Shown here piece after piece: positions 8,066 to 16,695 of a DNA stretch of 36,363 nucleotides; within the stretch, counting starts at the first letter, position 1, and the number at the start of each line of letters is the position of its first letter. The notes beneath the pieces are model-generated. The model did no database searches. It was not told the DNA's origin and was given only the letters and a program-made list of their open reading frames with translations. The DNA is from an uncultured Verrucomicrobiales bacterium (GTDB lineage: Bacteria; Verrucomicrobiota; Verrucomicrobiia; Verrucomicrobiales; DEV007), in assembly GCA_913058215.1 (NCBI GenBank), contig CAJXQE010000028.1, forward strand, positions 1 to 36,363, in the 5' to 3' direction. Both the position numbers and the translations under genes were made by a program.

Positions 8066-9285
8066 ACGAACCCACAATCGTCGTAACCGGACTCGGCGTC
8101 ATTTCGGCGATTGGCAACAATGTTAGTGAATTCTGGAAAAGTCTGGAATCCGGGACTTCGGGAATTGCCCCACTCGATCCACCCGAACCCGATCTCAACT
8201 TTTCCAATGTTGCGGCGGTGCGGAATTTCGACCCGATGGATCACTTCGAAAGCCGCCAGCAACGAAACCTCGACCGGTCCACCCAATTCGGATTGATCGC
8301 CGCCAGGGAGGCGATCGCAGATTCCGGGATCTCTTTTAACGATAGGATGGCCAGCCGCACCGGAGTCATTACCGGCTGCAGTATCGGCGGTGCGGCAACC
8401 CAGGATGCGGCGTATGAAAAACTTTACGGCCAGGGAGGTCGCCGCACTTCCCCGATGACAATTCCTAACATTATGCCCAGCGCCGGAGCAAGCCACATCT
8501 CGATGGAATTCGGACTGCGCGGCCCGGCCTTCACCATCAGCAGCGCCTGTTCCTCCTCCAGTCACGCCATCGGCACAGCTTTGAGTCTACTCCGCTCCGG
8601 CGCAATTGACGTCGCGATCGCCGGAGGCCACGAATCCCAGCTTAATCGCGGATGCCTCTTTGCCTGGGATGCCTTGCGAGTGGTTTCTCCGACGATCTGC
8701 CTCCCTTTTTCCGCCGATCCGCCCGGGATGATTCTCGGGGAAGGCGGTGCCATGATGGTCCTGGAAACTTTGGAGTCGGCGCAAGCCCGGGGCGCGGATA
8801 TTTACGCCGAGCTCGCCGGGTTCGGGATGAATTCCGACGCGCATCATCTCACCGCGCCCTCGCTGGAAGGTCCCACTGACGCGATGCGCGCAGCCCTGAC
8901 CGACGCCGGACTGAGCACTTCGGACGTCGACTACATCAATGCCCACGGAACCGGCACGGTCGCGAACGATGCTAATGAAGTCCGCGCGATCGAGGAAGTA
9001 TTCGGCGAAGAAGCGGAAGCTCTTGCGCTCAGCTCGACCAAATCCTGGCACGGTCACACCATCGGTGCTGCGGGTGCGATCGAAGCGCTCGCCACGATTC
9101 TGGCTATCCATCGCGGAGTCCTGCCACCGACGATTTTTTCCCCGCCGCTGCATCCCGATTGCGATCTCGACATCGTGAGGAATGAATCGCGCCCCGCGCA
9201 GATCCGCGCCGCTCTTTCCAACTCCTTCGCCTTCGGCGGGCTGAATGCGGTTCTCGCTTTTCGTCAAACAGCGTCGAACCGGTAA
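8062..9285 (+). CDS. fabF: 3-oxoacyl-[acyl-carrier-protein] synthase II
   Basis: 407 residues, close to the usual 410 of FabF. The active site is complete: Cys163 in SSACSSSSHAIG, His295 in NAHGTGT, Lys327 in STKSWHGH and His332 in the GH of the same block. NSFAFGGLNAV closes the C-terminus. The enzyme condenses malonyl-ACP with an acyl-ACP. It overlaps the upstream ACP gene by 4 bp (ATGA). It belongs to the FabF/KAS II type rather than FabH because of the Cys-His-His triad. A role outside primary fatty acid synthesis, for example in a polyene or special lipid, cannot be excluded from the sequence. Confidence 0.93.
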   Translation: MNEPTIVVTGLGVISAIGNNVSEFWKSLESGTSGIAPLDPPEPDLNFSNVAAVRNFDPMDHFESRQQRNLDRSTQFGLIAAREAIADSGISFNDRMASRTGVITGCSIGGAATQDAAYEKLYGQGGRRTSPMTIPNIMPSAGASHISMEFGLRGPAFTISSACSSSSHAIGTALSLLRSGAIDVAIAGGHESQLNRGCLFAWDALRVVSPTICLPFSADPPGMILGEGGAMMVLETLESAQARGADIYAELAGFGMNSDAHHLTAPSLEGPTDAMRAALTDAGLSTSDVDYINAHGTGTVANDANEVRAIEEVFGEEAEALALSSTKSWHGHTIGAAGAIEALATILAIHRGVLPPTIFSPPLHPDCDLDIVRNESRPAQIRAALSNSFAFGGLNAVLAFRQTASNR

Positions 9286-9348
9286 TGCAACGCCGATCAG
9301 TCCCCCTGTCACAATACAGACGATCACGCAGACTCTTTTCCTGACATG

Positions 9349-10041
9349 CTAGCTCAGAATGACTAGCACGATGAAGCTGAGCTCCACGAGCGCATGGAGA
9401 ATCAGGGCGATCCAGATGCTACCGGTTCGAAGAGTCAGGTAGGACAGAATAGGCGAGCCGATCAGAAGAGTCAGAGGTTCGACGCAGCTCTTTTCCTTGA
9501 TGAAGTGAAAGAGCACTTCGAAAGCGCAGACCAGCGCGATGCATACCTGCTTCGCGATTCGTTCCTGCACTTCCTCCCGTTGCGTCAGGATGTAGTAAAT
9601 CCCCATGAGAAGGACACTGCGGTGCAGGAATTCCCATGCCGGGATTGTGGAAGAGCTGAAGATAAGAAACCGTTTCAATCGGGCGACAGCATCCGGACCG
9701 TTCCGCCGGAAATTATCCGAGTAGGTATCAAAGTAGCCGGAGAAAAAATACAGCCCGATGAAAATGAGGGCTCCTCCTGCGATGATGATTAGAAATGCCC
9801 TCCACAATCCGGCGTCTACCCCGGGGCGGCCGAGACCCAGTTGACGAAAAGGAATACCCACCATCCAGACCATCAGGAGGGGAAACACAATTCGAAGGAG
9901 GACCCACGAGGAATAGAAGCCGTCCTCCGTTTTCCATCGAAAGAGATATTGACCGACGATCTGGGCGATCAATGCAGTGAACACAAGGATCAATATCGCA
10001 TTGCGCTGCAGCAAATTCCTACGGTTCATCGCTTCTTCCAT
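9349..10041 (-). CDS. CPBP-family-like intramembrane protease homologue
   Basis: About 230 residues from the ATG at 10041, chosen because AAGGAG lies about 5 bp upstream; ATGs at 10044 and 10029 are alternatives. Six or more hydrophobic segments make it an inner membrane protein. Three spaced motifs recall CPBP (CAAX protease and bacteriocin-processing) proteins: WEFLHR for motif 1 (ExxxR, with the usual first Glu replaced by Trp), FEVLFH for motif 2, and HALVEL for motif 3. The motif match is imperfect, so the assignment is tentative and the protein may be a degenerate, non-proteolytic member. It lies 142 bp downstream of the HTTM gene on the same strand and converges with fabF. Confidence 0.55.
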   Translation of the reverse strand: MEEAMNRRNLLQRNAILILVFTALIAQIVGQYLFRWKTEDGFYSSWVLLRIVFPLLMVWMVGIPFRQLGLGRPGVDAGLWRAFLIIIAGGALIFIGLYFFSGYFDTYSDNFRRNGPDAVARLKRFLIFSSSTIPAWEFLHRSVLLMGIYYILTQREEVQERIAKQVCIALVCAFEVLFHFIKEKSCVEPLTLLIGSPILSYLTLRTGSIWIALILHALVELSFIVLVILS

Positions 10042-10183
10042 CATTTCTCCTTTCCGGTTTGATGAGCGGATCGTCAAGCCCTTCCTGAAATCTCCTGCCG
10101 AATCTTGACGGGGTTGCGGAGAATCGACCGGCACGTGTTGACTGCGACAAAGCAAGCGGACCTTTCATCCCGTTTCCCGACAC

Positions 10184-11557
10184 TCATTCTCTCTCAAAAG
10201 GGAGAATCCATTTTTCAGCTCCAAAATGGTGCCAGTCTTCCTTTGTCAGATCGATTCGTGAATTGGTAAACTGTTGAGCGCGTCTACCGTTCAGTCGAAC
10301 CTTCAGGTCAGCGAATACAGCGACATTTTCTTCTCCTTTTGCTTTCCAAATTTCTTCGAGGTGCCCCGCGAATTGCCAAATCATATCGGGTCGGGTAATT
10401 GCCTTCCGGCTCTGTCGACCAGAAAGGTATTCACTCGGTCTAACTATAGTGATTTCTCCCGTGTCCAGATTGGCTACGGTAAATGTTCCAGACCCGCGTT
10501 TGCTCCTTAGCAACATGCGCCATGAATAGCGATGCCCTTTCTCCGTCCAGGTGACATCATCTGAGAGAAGGTGATGGCGCAGAGGCACGAAGAGATGAAT
10601 CAGGATGAGCGGAAACAGGAGCGAGAGGACGAGCCACCTCGGATAGGCGGGTGGGGTAACCGGTGAGCTTGATGTGCTATTCGGCCGCAGACGACTCCAC
10701 CACAATTCAAGCGGACGCAGTTTCTTGAAACGCTGCATCAAACGGGAAAACCATCTTCTGAATTTTGACGGGGGGAAAAACAGGAGGCTTAAACTGATCG
10801 ATAGCCAGGGGAAAATGCCGATGCTGAAAATTAGAAAATTGATCAGATGAAAAAACAAGATAAGCCCGAATACCCATTTTCTCTTTCTCGTGAACAAAAG
10901 GAAAAACGGCGCCATTAAATCGAGCAGCAACCCCGCCCAGGCCATTATTGGCGGAGTCATCTCCAGTTTCCAGATGGTGCCGAGGACAGGCATGTCCTCC
11001 GCTTCTTTCAGCCAAAGATCGAGCGGCATGCCTCTCAGCCAGTCGGAGTTAATCTTTGCGATGCCCCCGTAAAAATAGACAACTCCCATTAGAAAGGGCA
11101 GAACCCAGAGGCACCATCCTTGAATGGTATCGCTCTCGAGGGACGGTTTCCTGACTACGTCAAAAGACCATTGGCGGTTGGCCGGCAAAAATACCATGAC
11201 CCAGCTAATCCAGCAGAATAGATAGCGGTGATTCAAATAGACTGCCTTTTCGAGAAGGAATATCCAGGTGAATCCAATGGCAAAGACCAGGGTGCTTGAA
11301 CGATAACTTTTCCCCAGCAGGATGAATATCGAGGCGGCTGCGGTAATCAGAAAAAGCAGCGACATAAACGGCTCCGGCATTACAGGAACCCATTCGAATC
11401 CCATGTATTTGAACTGGAAACCGGCGGGATCGAAATTCCCCTGATAGAGGTGGTGATAAATCCAGATGCCGATGACGTCGGCAAATCCAAGAACCCCGAA
11501 GACCACCCGGAAGAAGACAAGCGGGGCGATGTCAACGGGTCGGAAAAGTGCGTTCAT
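10184..11557 (-). CDS. HTTM domain membrane protein (vitamin K-dependent gamma-carboxylase-like)
   Basis: 457 residues. The N-terminal 290 residues carry multiple transmembrane helices with landmarks of the HTTM family: LNHRYLFCWISWVMVFLPAN, YFYGGIAKINSDWLRGMPLD and FHLINFLIFSIGIFPWL. The C-terminal 150 residues are soluble and resemble the extracytoplasmic part of the family (EKGHRYSWRMLLRSKRG; QFTNSRIDLTKEDWHHFG). The animal homologue carboxylates glutamates using vitamin K hydroquinone. The role of bacterial members is mostly unknown, so carboxylase activity is not claimed. No Shine-Dalgarno is visible. The gene is divergent from the delta-60 repeat gene. Confidence 0.85.
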   Translation of the reverse strand: MNALFRPVDIAPLVFFRVVFGVLGFADVIGIWIYHHLYQGNFDPAGFQFKYMGFEWVPVMPEPFMSLLFLITAAASIFILLGKSYRSSTLVFAIGFTWIFLLEKAVYLNHRYLFCWISWVMVFLPANRQWSFDVVRKPSLESDTIQGWCLWVLPFLMGVVYFYGGIAKINSDWLRGMPLDLWLKEAEDMPVLGTIWKLEMTPPIMAWAGLLLDLMAPFFLLFTRKRKWVFGLILFFHLINFLIFSIGIFPWLSISLSLLFFPPSKFRRWFSRLMQRFKKLRPLELWWSRLRPNSTSSSPVTPPAYPRWLVLSLLFPLILIHLFVPLRHHLLSDDVTWTEKGHRYSWRMLLRSKRGSGTFTVANLDTGEITIVRPSEYLSGRQSRKAITRPDMIWQFAGHLEEIWKAKGEENVAVFADLKVRLNGRRAQQFTNSRIDLTKEDWHHFGAEKWILPFERE

Positions 11558-11826
11558 GGGGATACGGTTGAGCCCCGGAAAACAGGTTCGTCACGAAAGG
11601 TATCCCGGGACATTATAGAAAGCACCTGGAAGGTGAAAGGCAAACGCCCATTCAGGAGCGTTGCTGCGAAACCAGTCGGATTCGCTACTTGACCAAGGAA
11701 AAAAAAAGGAAGATAACAGGGATGTCTATTATCTCTACAGCGTAGAAGTTCATAGAACGCAGGGGCGGTCGAAGCGTCCGTGTTGTGTTTTTTAAATGTC
11801 GGCCCACTATCTCGCCTCCTGTCACT
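11558..11826. other. Divergent intergenic region, no gene seen
   Basis: 269 bp between the HTTM gene and the delta-60 protein, presumably holding both promoters. I see no convincing -35/-10 pair. A 7-bp inverted repeat GGGATAC/GTATCCC (11559-11565 and 11600-11606) and a run of nine adenines near 11699 are the only noticeable structures. A GTG at 11785 extends the downstream frame but is not preferred as its start. Confidence 0.4.
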
Positions 11827-14800
11827 ATGAATTTATCCCGCTTTCTCCACTTCCGCGTCTGGGCACCCATTCTTATCATGCCGATGATGGTCGCCGTATT
11901 TTGTGCGTGCGACGATGACGATGACGAAGGCAATGACGATTCGAGCACGACTGACGTCCCTGTTGTCACCACCGCGACATCAGCCACCAACATCACCCCG
12001 TCCAGCGCTACCCTGGGTGGCAATGTGACCGGTGCCGGGGACGGAAGCGACACCGATGCGGAAACGGACGACGGAACCGTCAGCGAACGCGGAGTGGTCT
12101 ATTCTACTACCAATAATGAACCGAAGGTGGACGGGGATGACGTGACCAAGCTGCCGGCAGCGGCTGCCGGCACAGGCATGTTCACCGTCGATGTGATGGG
12201 CCTCGCACCCAACACGAAATACTACTTCGCGGCCTACGCCACCAATGAACATGGAACAGCCCATGGAGATACAGGGGAGTTCACAACACTTGAAGGGCCT
12301 ACGATTTCTTCACCCACCAGCGCCGATGTCACGGAAAATTCCGCCACTCTCGGCGGAGACATCACGAGTGACGCGGGACTCACGATCACGGAGCGTGGAG
12401 TCATATTCTCCCGCACGATAGACAATGATAACCCGTTCATTGCCGGCCCGAATGTCACAAAGGTGCCTGCAACCGGCACGGGCACCGGGGTATTCACCCA
12501 CGGAGTTACCGGCTTGGATTCATTTACCAGTTACTCCTTCCGGGCCTATGTCAGTGTTGCCGAAGGCACGTCCTATACGGATGTCGAAATCTTTGTTACG
12601 GAGAGCAACGTTCCGGTGGATAGCGACATCCTCACCACCGTCACTCAGGCCGACGGGAAGATTCTCGTTGGAGGAACTTTTTCGATGATCGGCGGAGTGG
12701 CCCAGGGGGGGATTGCCCGGCTCCACCCGGATCTCACTGTGGATACGAGCTTTACCCCTGACGTGGGGGGGGATATCAACACGATGGAAGTGCAAGCGGA
12801 TGGAAAAATCCTGATTGGTGGTTATATCAATGAAGCAAATGGCGTGATCTTTCCGCTCGGCGATAATCACGTGGTCAGGCTGAATCCCGACGGTACCACC
12901 GATACGAGTTTCTCCGCCTATGTGGTTTCGGGCACTCTCCTTTCCCTTGTTCTGCAGGAGGATGGTAAGATCATTGTCGCGGGTGAGTTTCTGGGAGTGA
13001 ATGATGAACCCGACTACTGGTGGCTCGGCCGACTCAATTCAGATGGCACGACCGACACCTCTTTCAATCCGGGTGTCGTTCCAAACGATCCGAATGACCC
13101 TGTCCATAGCATTGCTGTGCAGCCCGACGGAAAAATCCTTATTGGAGGTTGGTTCAAGACATACAACGGAGTCAGCCGGGTCGGTATTGCTCGATTGAAT
13201 GAGAATGGCAGTCTCGATACGACTTTTGATCCGGGAACCGGTACCGGCCCCGGGTACCCACTCACCGTTCGCAGCATTGCATTGCAATCGGATGGGAAAA
13301 TTGTCATCGGAGGCGAATTCATTTCCTACAACGGGACGAATCGCTCCGGCATCGCCCGGCTCGATGCCGACGGAAGCCTCGATAGTTCCTTTGATCCCGG
13401 CACCGGCCTCTTCCGTATCCCCCCGGTTCCCGACGACTTTGTGGGCGCACAGGTCACCAGTATCACAATTCAGCGGGACGGGGGAATCCTGATCGGCGGC
13501 AATTTTGACAAGTTCAATGGAATCCTCCGCAAAGGGCTCGCTCGCATCCTACCCTCGGGAGATCTGGATCCCACCCTCGGTCAATTTTTTGAAGACGATG
13601 TAGAAAGCGATGTAGAAAGCGTCGCCCTACTGAACGACGGAACCATCCTCGTAGGAGCACAAGCGGGCCCGGATCGGATTCCGTTCGCGGCTCTTCCCAA
13701 CAAGGCATTTCCAGCCGACAGCTCAGTACCGGCCGGGCCGGGAGATCCCGAACCGGAGCCGGCTCCCGCATTGGGACGGAACGGCGCGTTCAGCCAGGTA
13801 AGCGCAACCAGCCTCTCCCGTGTACAATGGCTGCGAGGCGGAACGACCCCCTTGCTTTCTGATGTCCTCTTCGAAGTCTCCACCAACGCCGGTTCCACCT
13901 GGACAGATCTTGGGGACGGTGTCTGGACTGATGACGGGTGGGAACTGACAGGACTGAGCCTCCCGCCAACCGGGCTGGTTCGTGGCCGTGGAACAACCCA
14001 TGGTGGCAACAGCAATGGCGGTTCCGGTTTGATCGAAGAGGAGAGCGCCTATCCGATTCCCGTTCTGACCGAGCTCACCGTTGCTGAGGTGATGCCTGAC
14101 AGCGCCACCCTGGGTGCAACGGCGGCCACGTTTGGCAGCGCCATCACCGAACGCGGGGTCGTATTTTCGGCTACCACTGACAACGACGATCCTATGATCG
14201 GAGGGGCGAACGTGACGAAGGTCGCCGCCACTGGTGCCGGCGTCGGGGCATTCACGGTGCCTATCACCGGCTTATCACAGGATGTCGAATACTCCTTCCG
14301 GGCCTACGCCATTACTGCAGCAGGTACAGGCTACTCCTGGGCTTCGAGTTTTTCGACAAAAGTCCCTGTCCTGAACAGCCTTTCCAGTGCGAATGAAACA
14401 GCAAGTGGGGCGTCGCTCATGGCTAATCTCACGAATGCCGGAGGGTCTGCGATCACGGAGCGGGGATTTGTCTTTTCCCGCGTGGCCGATAATGATGCCC
14501 CTGTTCTCGACGGTCCAGACGTCAGGAAAGAAATTGTTAGCGGCATCGAGATCGAAGAATTCTCGAAACATGTCACTGACCTTGTCCCGGGCACTGCCTA
14601 CCGTGTCAAAGCCTTTGCCACCAATAGCGTGGGAACGGGATACTCTGCATCTCTTACCTTCAGCACGAGTGGGGCACCGAGGATTGAGTCAGCGGGCGAG
14701 AATGGAATCACAGAAACAGGTGCCACCCTGGAAGCGGAGGTTGTCGATGACGGAGGCTCCCCCGTAACGGTACGTGGAATCGTCTACGGGCCGACCTCTG

Positions 14801-16638
14801 CAATCACGGAAGACCGTCTCTTCAGTGACGAGACCGATGCTACCATTGTTCCTGCGGCAACTGGCGGGACGGGTGCGTTTTCCGTGCCTCTAACTGGTCT
14901 CGATTCGGACACGCTTTATACCTGGGCCGCCTACGCGACGAATGAACATGGAACGGTCTACTCGGGAGAAGCAGTTTTCAATACACTGCCTCCCCCACCG
15001 GATCCAATAGGAACCCCCGATCCCGGTGGGAACGATGGTTTGACCAGTAGTGGAGCAGCTGGCAACGGAGCGCTGGAAATTGCGGAGGCGGGCGTCACAG
15101 CAGGTACCCTGGATGCCCTATTCGATTCCGGGGTTCAAGCGGGAAAATTCGTGCAATGCATCGCGGTGCAAGCGGACGGGTCGAGCATTATCGCGGGCGA
15201 CTTTGAGTCGGTCGGCTCCGAACGTCATCTCCACATCGCCCGGGTCGGTCCGGATGGAACTGTAGACAGCACTTTCAAGACGGAGATCAACGTCTCCGTC
15301 AACAGTATCGTCGTCCAAGCGGACGGGAAGATTCTCCTGGGAGGTCTTTTCACCAAGGTCAATGGAGTTACGCGAAACGGGATTGCCCGCCTCAATTCCG
15401 ACGGCACGCTCGAATCGGTGAATACCTTCAGCCCCGGCGCGGGCGCAGATGCGGTGGTATACGCCGTGGCACTGCAGCCGGACGGGAAGATTCTCATCGC
15501 CGGTCTCTTTGACAATGTGCAGGGGACGCCACGCCCGGGGATTGCGCGACTCAAAGCAAATGGAATTCTCGATACCACCTTCGATCCCGGAACCGGGGCG
15601 GACAATGCGATCTACAGCATCTCGGTGCAGCCGGATGGCAAGATCCTGATCGGTGGCCATTTCACGGCTGTGAACGGCACAAACCGGAACCGTATCGCAC
15701 GCCTCGATTCAACTGGCTCAGTTGATGTCGGCTTTGATCCGGGAACAGGCGCCGATGATCGGGTAGCCGGAATCGCTGCACAGACGGACGGGTCGATTCT
15801 TGTTAGCGGATATTTCACGACCATCAATGGAACCAGCCGAAACCGAATCGCGCGGCTCACCTCTACAGGTGCACTCGATACCGGCTTTGATCCGGGGACG
15901 GGAGCGAATGATCGCATCTATACTTTTACGACTCAGGTCGACGGCAAGATTGTCATCGGTGGTACCTTCACCAACTACAATGGAACAGCAATCAACCGCA
16001 TCGCAAAGCTGAATCCGGACGGATCGCTCGATACCGCCTTTGATCCCGGAGCCGGTGCCGATGACGAAGTCGACGCCATCACTCTGCAGGAAGACGGAAG
16101 CATTCTCGTAGGTGGCCTGTTTCAATTCATGGACGGAAGCGCCCGCAAAGGGCTCGCCCGCCTCGCCAATGAAGACGCGACTCAAAGTCTGACCGTCTCA
16201 GGACGAAGCTCTCTAAAATGGGCGCGCGGAGGAGCCGGTCCTGCCATTGCCCCGCCGGAATTTGAAATCTCCACCGACCTCGGGATGATCTGGGAATCCC
16301 TCGGGACTGGCGCTGTCACATCCGACGGATGGGAACTCAACGGACTCGATCTTCCCGTGGGAGGAATGGTCCGCTCCATCGGTTGCACCAACGGTGGTTT
16401 CCTGGGAGGTAGCTCCGGCGTAATGGAAGGCACGCTCGACTTTGACTACGGCCCTCAAATCCTCAGTCTCCGCGCCCAACTTCGTTCCACTCTCAGAAAG
16501 ATCAGCAAAGAGAAGAAGAAGCTGAAAAAGGCGAAGAAAAAAAGGAATCAACGCCTGGTCAAGAAGTCGAAAAAGAATATTAAGAAGCTGCAGAAAAAGC
16601 AGCGAAGTATCTCCGCCAGACTTGCTGCGATTTCCTGA
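11827..16638 (+). CDS. Giant delta-60 repeat / fibronectin III-like surface lipoprotein
   Basis: 1603 residues from the ATG at 11827. The start was chosen because the following residues form a signal peptide ending in VFCAC before an Asp run, a probable lipoprotein site. Order of parts: two FN3-like modules (about 49-258, each with an ERGVVYS or ERGVIFS core); seven delta-60 repeats (about 265-625, core ADGKILIGG...ARLNPDGTTDTSF); a module of about 90 residues; three more FN3-like modules (about 747-1055); a Pro/Gly linker; seven more delta-60 repeats (about 1098-1449); a second copy of the 90-residue module; and a Lys-rich predicted coiled tail (about 1547-1603). Seven repeats per block suggests two seven-bladed propellers. 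It is likely a cell-surface binding or adhesion protein. No catalytic motif is seen. Confidence 0.85.
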   Translation: MNLSRFLHFRVWAPILIMPMMVAVFCACDDDDDEGNDDSSTTDVPVVTTATSATNITPSSATLGGNVTGAGDGSDTDAETDDGTVSERGVVYSTTNNEPKVDGDDVTKLPAAAAGTGMFTVDVMGLAPNTKYYFAAYATNEHGTAHGDTGEFTTLEGPTISSPTSADVTENSATLGGDITSDAGLTITERGVIFSRTIDNDNPFIAGPNVTKVPATGTGTGVFTHGVTGLDSFTSYSFRAYVSVAEGTSYTDVEIFVTESNVPVDSDILTTVTQADGKILVGGTFSMIGGVAQGGIARLHPDLTVDTSFTPDVGGDINTMEVQADGKILIGGYINEANGVIFPLGDNHVVRLNPDGTTDTSFSAYVVSGTLLSLVLQEDGKIIVAGEFLGVNDEPDYWWLGRLNSDGTTDTSFNPGVVPNDPNDPVHSIAVQPDGKILIGGWFKTYNGVSRVGIARLNENGSLDTTFDPGTGTGPGYPLTVRSIALQSDGKIVIGGEFISYNGTNRSGIARLDADGSLDSSFDPGTGLFRIPPVPDDFVGAQVTSITIQRDGGILIGGNFDKFNGILRKGLARILPSGDLDPTLGQFFEDDVESDVESVALLNDGTILVGAQAGPDRIPFAALPNKAFPADSSVPAGPGDPEPEPAPALGRNGAFSQVSATSLSRVQWLRGGTTPLLSDVLFEVSTNAGSTWTDLGDGVWTDDGWELTGLSLPPTGLVRGRGTTHGGNSNGGSGLIEEESAYPIPVLTELTVAEVMPDSATLGATAATFGSAITERGVVFSATTDNDDPMIGGANVTKVAATGAGVGAFTVPITGLSQDVEYSFRAYAITAAGTGYSWASSFSTKVPVLNSLSSANETASGASLMANLTNAGGSAITERGFVFSRVADNDAPVLDGPDVRKEIVSGIEIEEFSKHVTDLVPGTAYRVKAFATNSVGTGYSASLTFSTSGAPRIESAGENGITETGATLEAEVVDDGGSPVTVRGIVYGPTSAITEDRLFSDETDATIVPAATGGTGAFSVPLTGLDSDTLYTWAAYATNEHGTVYSGEAVFNTLPPPPDPIGTPDPGGNDGLTSSGAAGNGALEIAEAGVTAGTLDALFDSGVQAGKFVQCIAVQADGSSIIAGDFESVGSERHLHIARVGPDGTVDSTFKTEINVSVNSIVVQADGKILLGGLFTKVNGVTRNGIARLNSDGTLESVNTFSPGAGADAVVYAVALQPDGKILIAGLFDNVQGTPRPGIARLKANGILDTTFDPGTGADNAIYSISVQPDGKILIGGHFTAVNGTNRNRIARLDSTGSVDVGFDPGTGADDRVAGIAAQTDGSILVSGYFTTINGTSRNRIARLTSTGALDTGFDPGTGANDRIYTFTTQVDGKIVIGGTFTNYNGTAINRIAKLNPDGSLDTAFDPGAGADDEVDAITLQEDGSILVGGLFQFMDGSARKGLARLANEDATQSLTVSGRSSLKWARGGAGPAIAPPEFEISTDLGMIWESLGTGAVTSDGWELNGLDLPVGGMVRSIGCTNGGFLGGSSGVMEGTLDFDYGPQILSLRAQLRSTLRKISKEKKKLKKAKKKRNQRLVKKSKKNIKKLQKKQRSISARLAAIS
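12619..13690 (+). repeat. Delta-60 repeat block 1 (seven repeats)
   Basis: Seven copies of a roughly 50-60 residue repeat with core xDGKIxxGG. Core codons begin near 12646, 12793, 12955, 13120, 13285, 13471 and 13630, so spacing is irregular (147-186 bp). This matches the delta-60 repeat family, and seven units fit one beta-propeller. Confidence 0.85.
15121..16175 (+). repeat. Delta-60 repeat block 2 (seven repeats)
   Basis: Seven repeats with cores beginning at 15169, 15316, 15475, 15628, 15781, 15934 and 16087. The last five cores are spaced exactly 153 bp (51 codons) apart, far more regular than block 1. This suggests recent tandem expansion or strict structural constraint. Confidence 0.88.
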
Positions 16639-16678
16639 GTTTCGACTCGAAATATTGTATTTGGCAATTTGCGCCTTT

Positions 16679-16695
16679 GGCAGGAACATCCTGCC
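16679..16695 (+). promoter_or_regulatory. Perfect hairpin abutting a start codon
   Basis: GGCAGGA-ACA-TCCTGCC is a perfect 7-bp stem with a 3-nt loop that ends at the base before the ATG at 16696. The left arm contains AGGA, the only Shine-Dalgarno-like sequence for that gene, so the hairpin would hide it. It could be a translational control element, a DNA operator, or a terminator stem for the upstream gene, though no T run follows. Confidence 0.45.
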
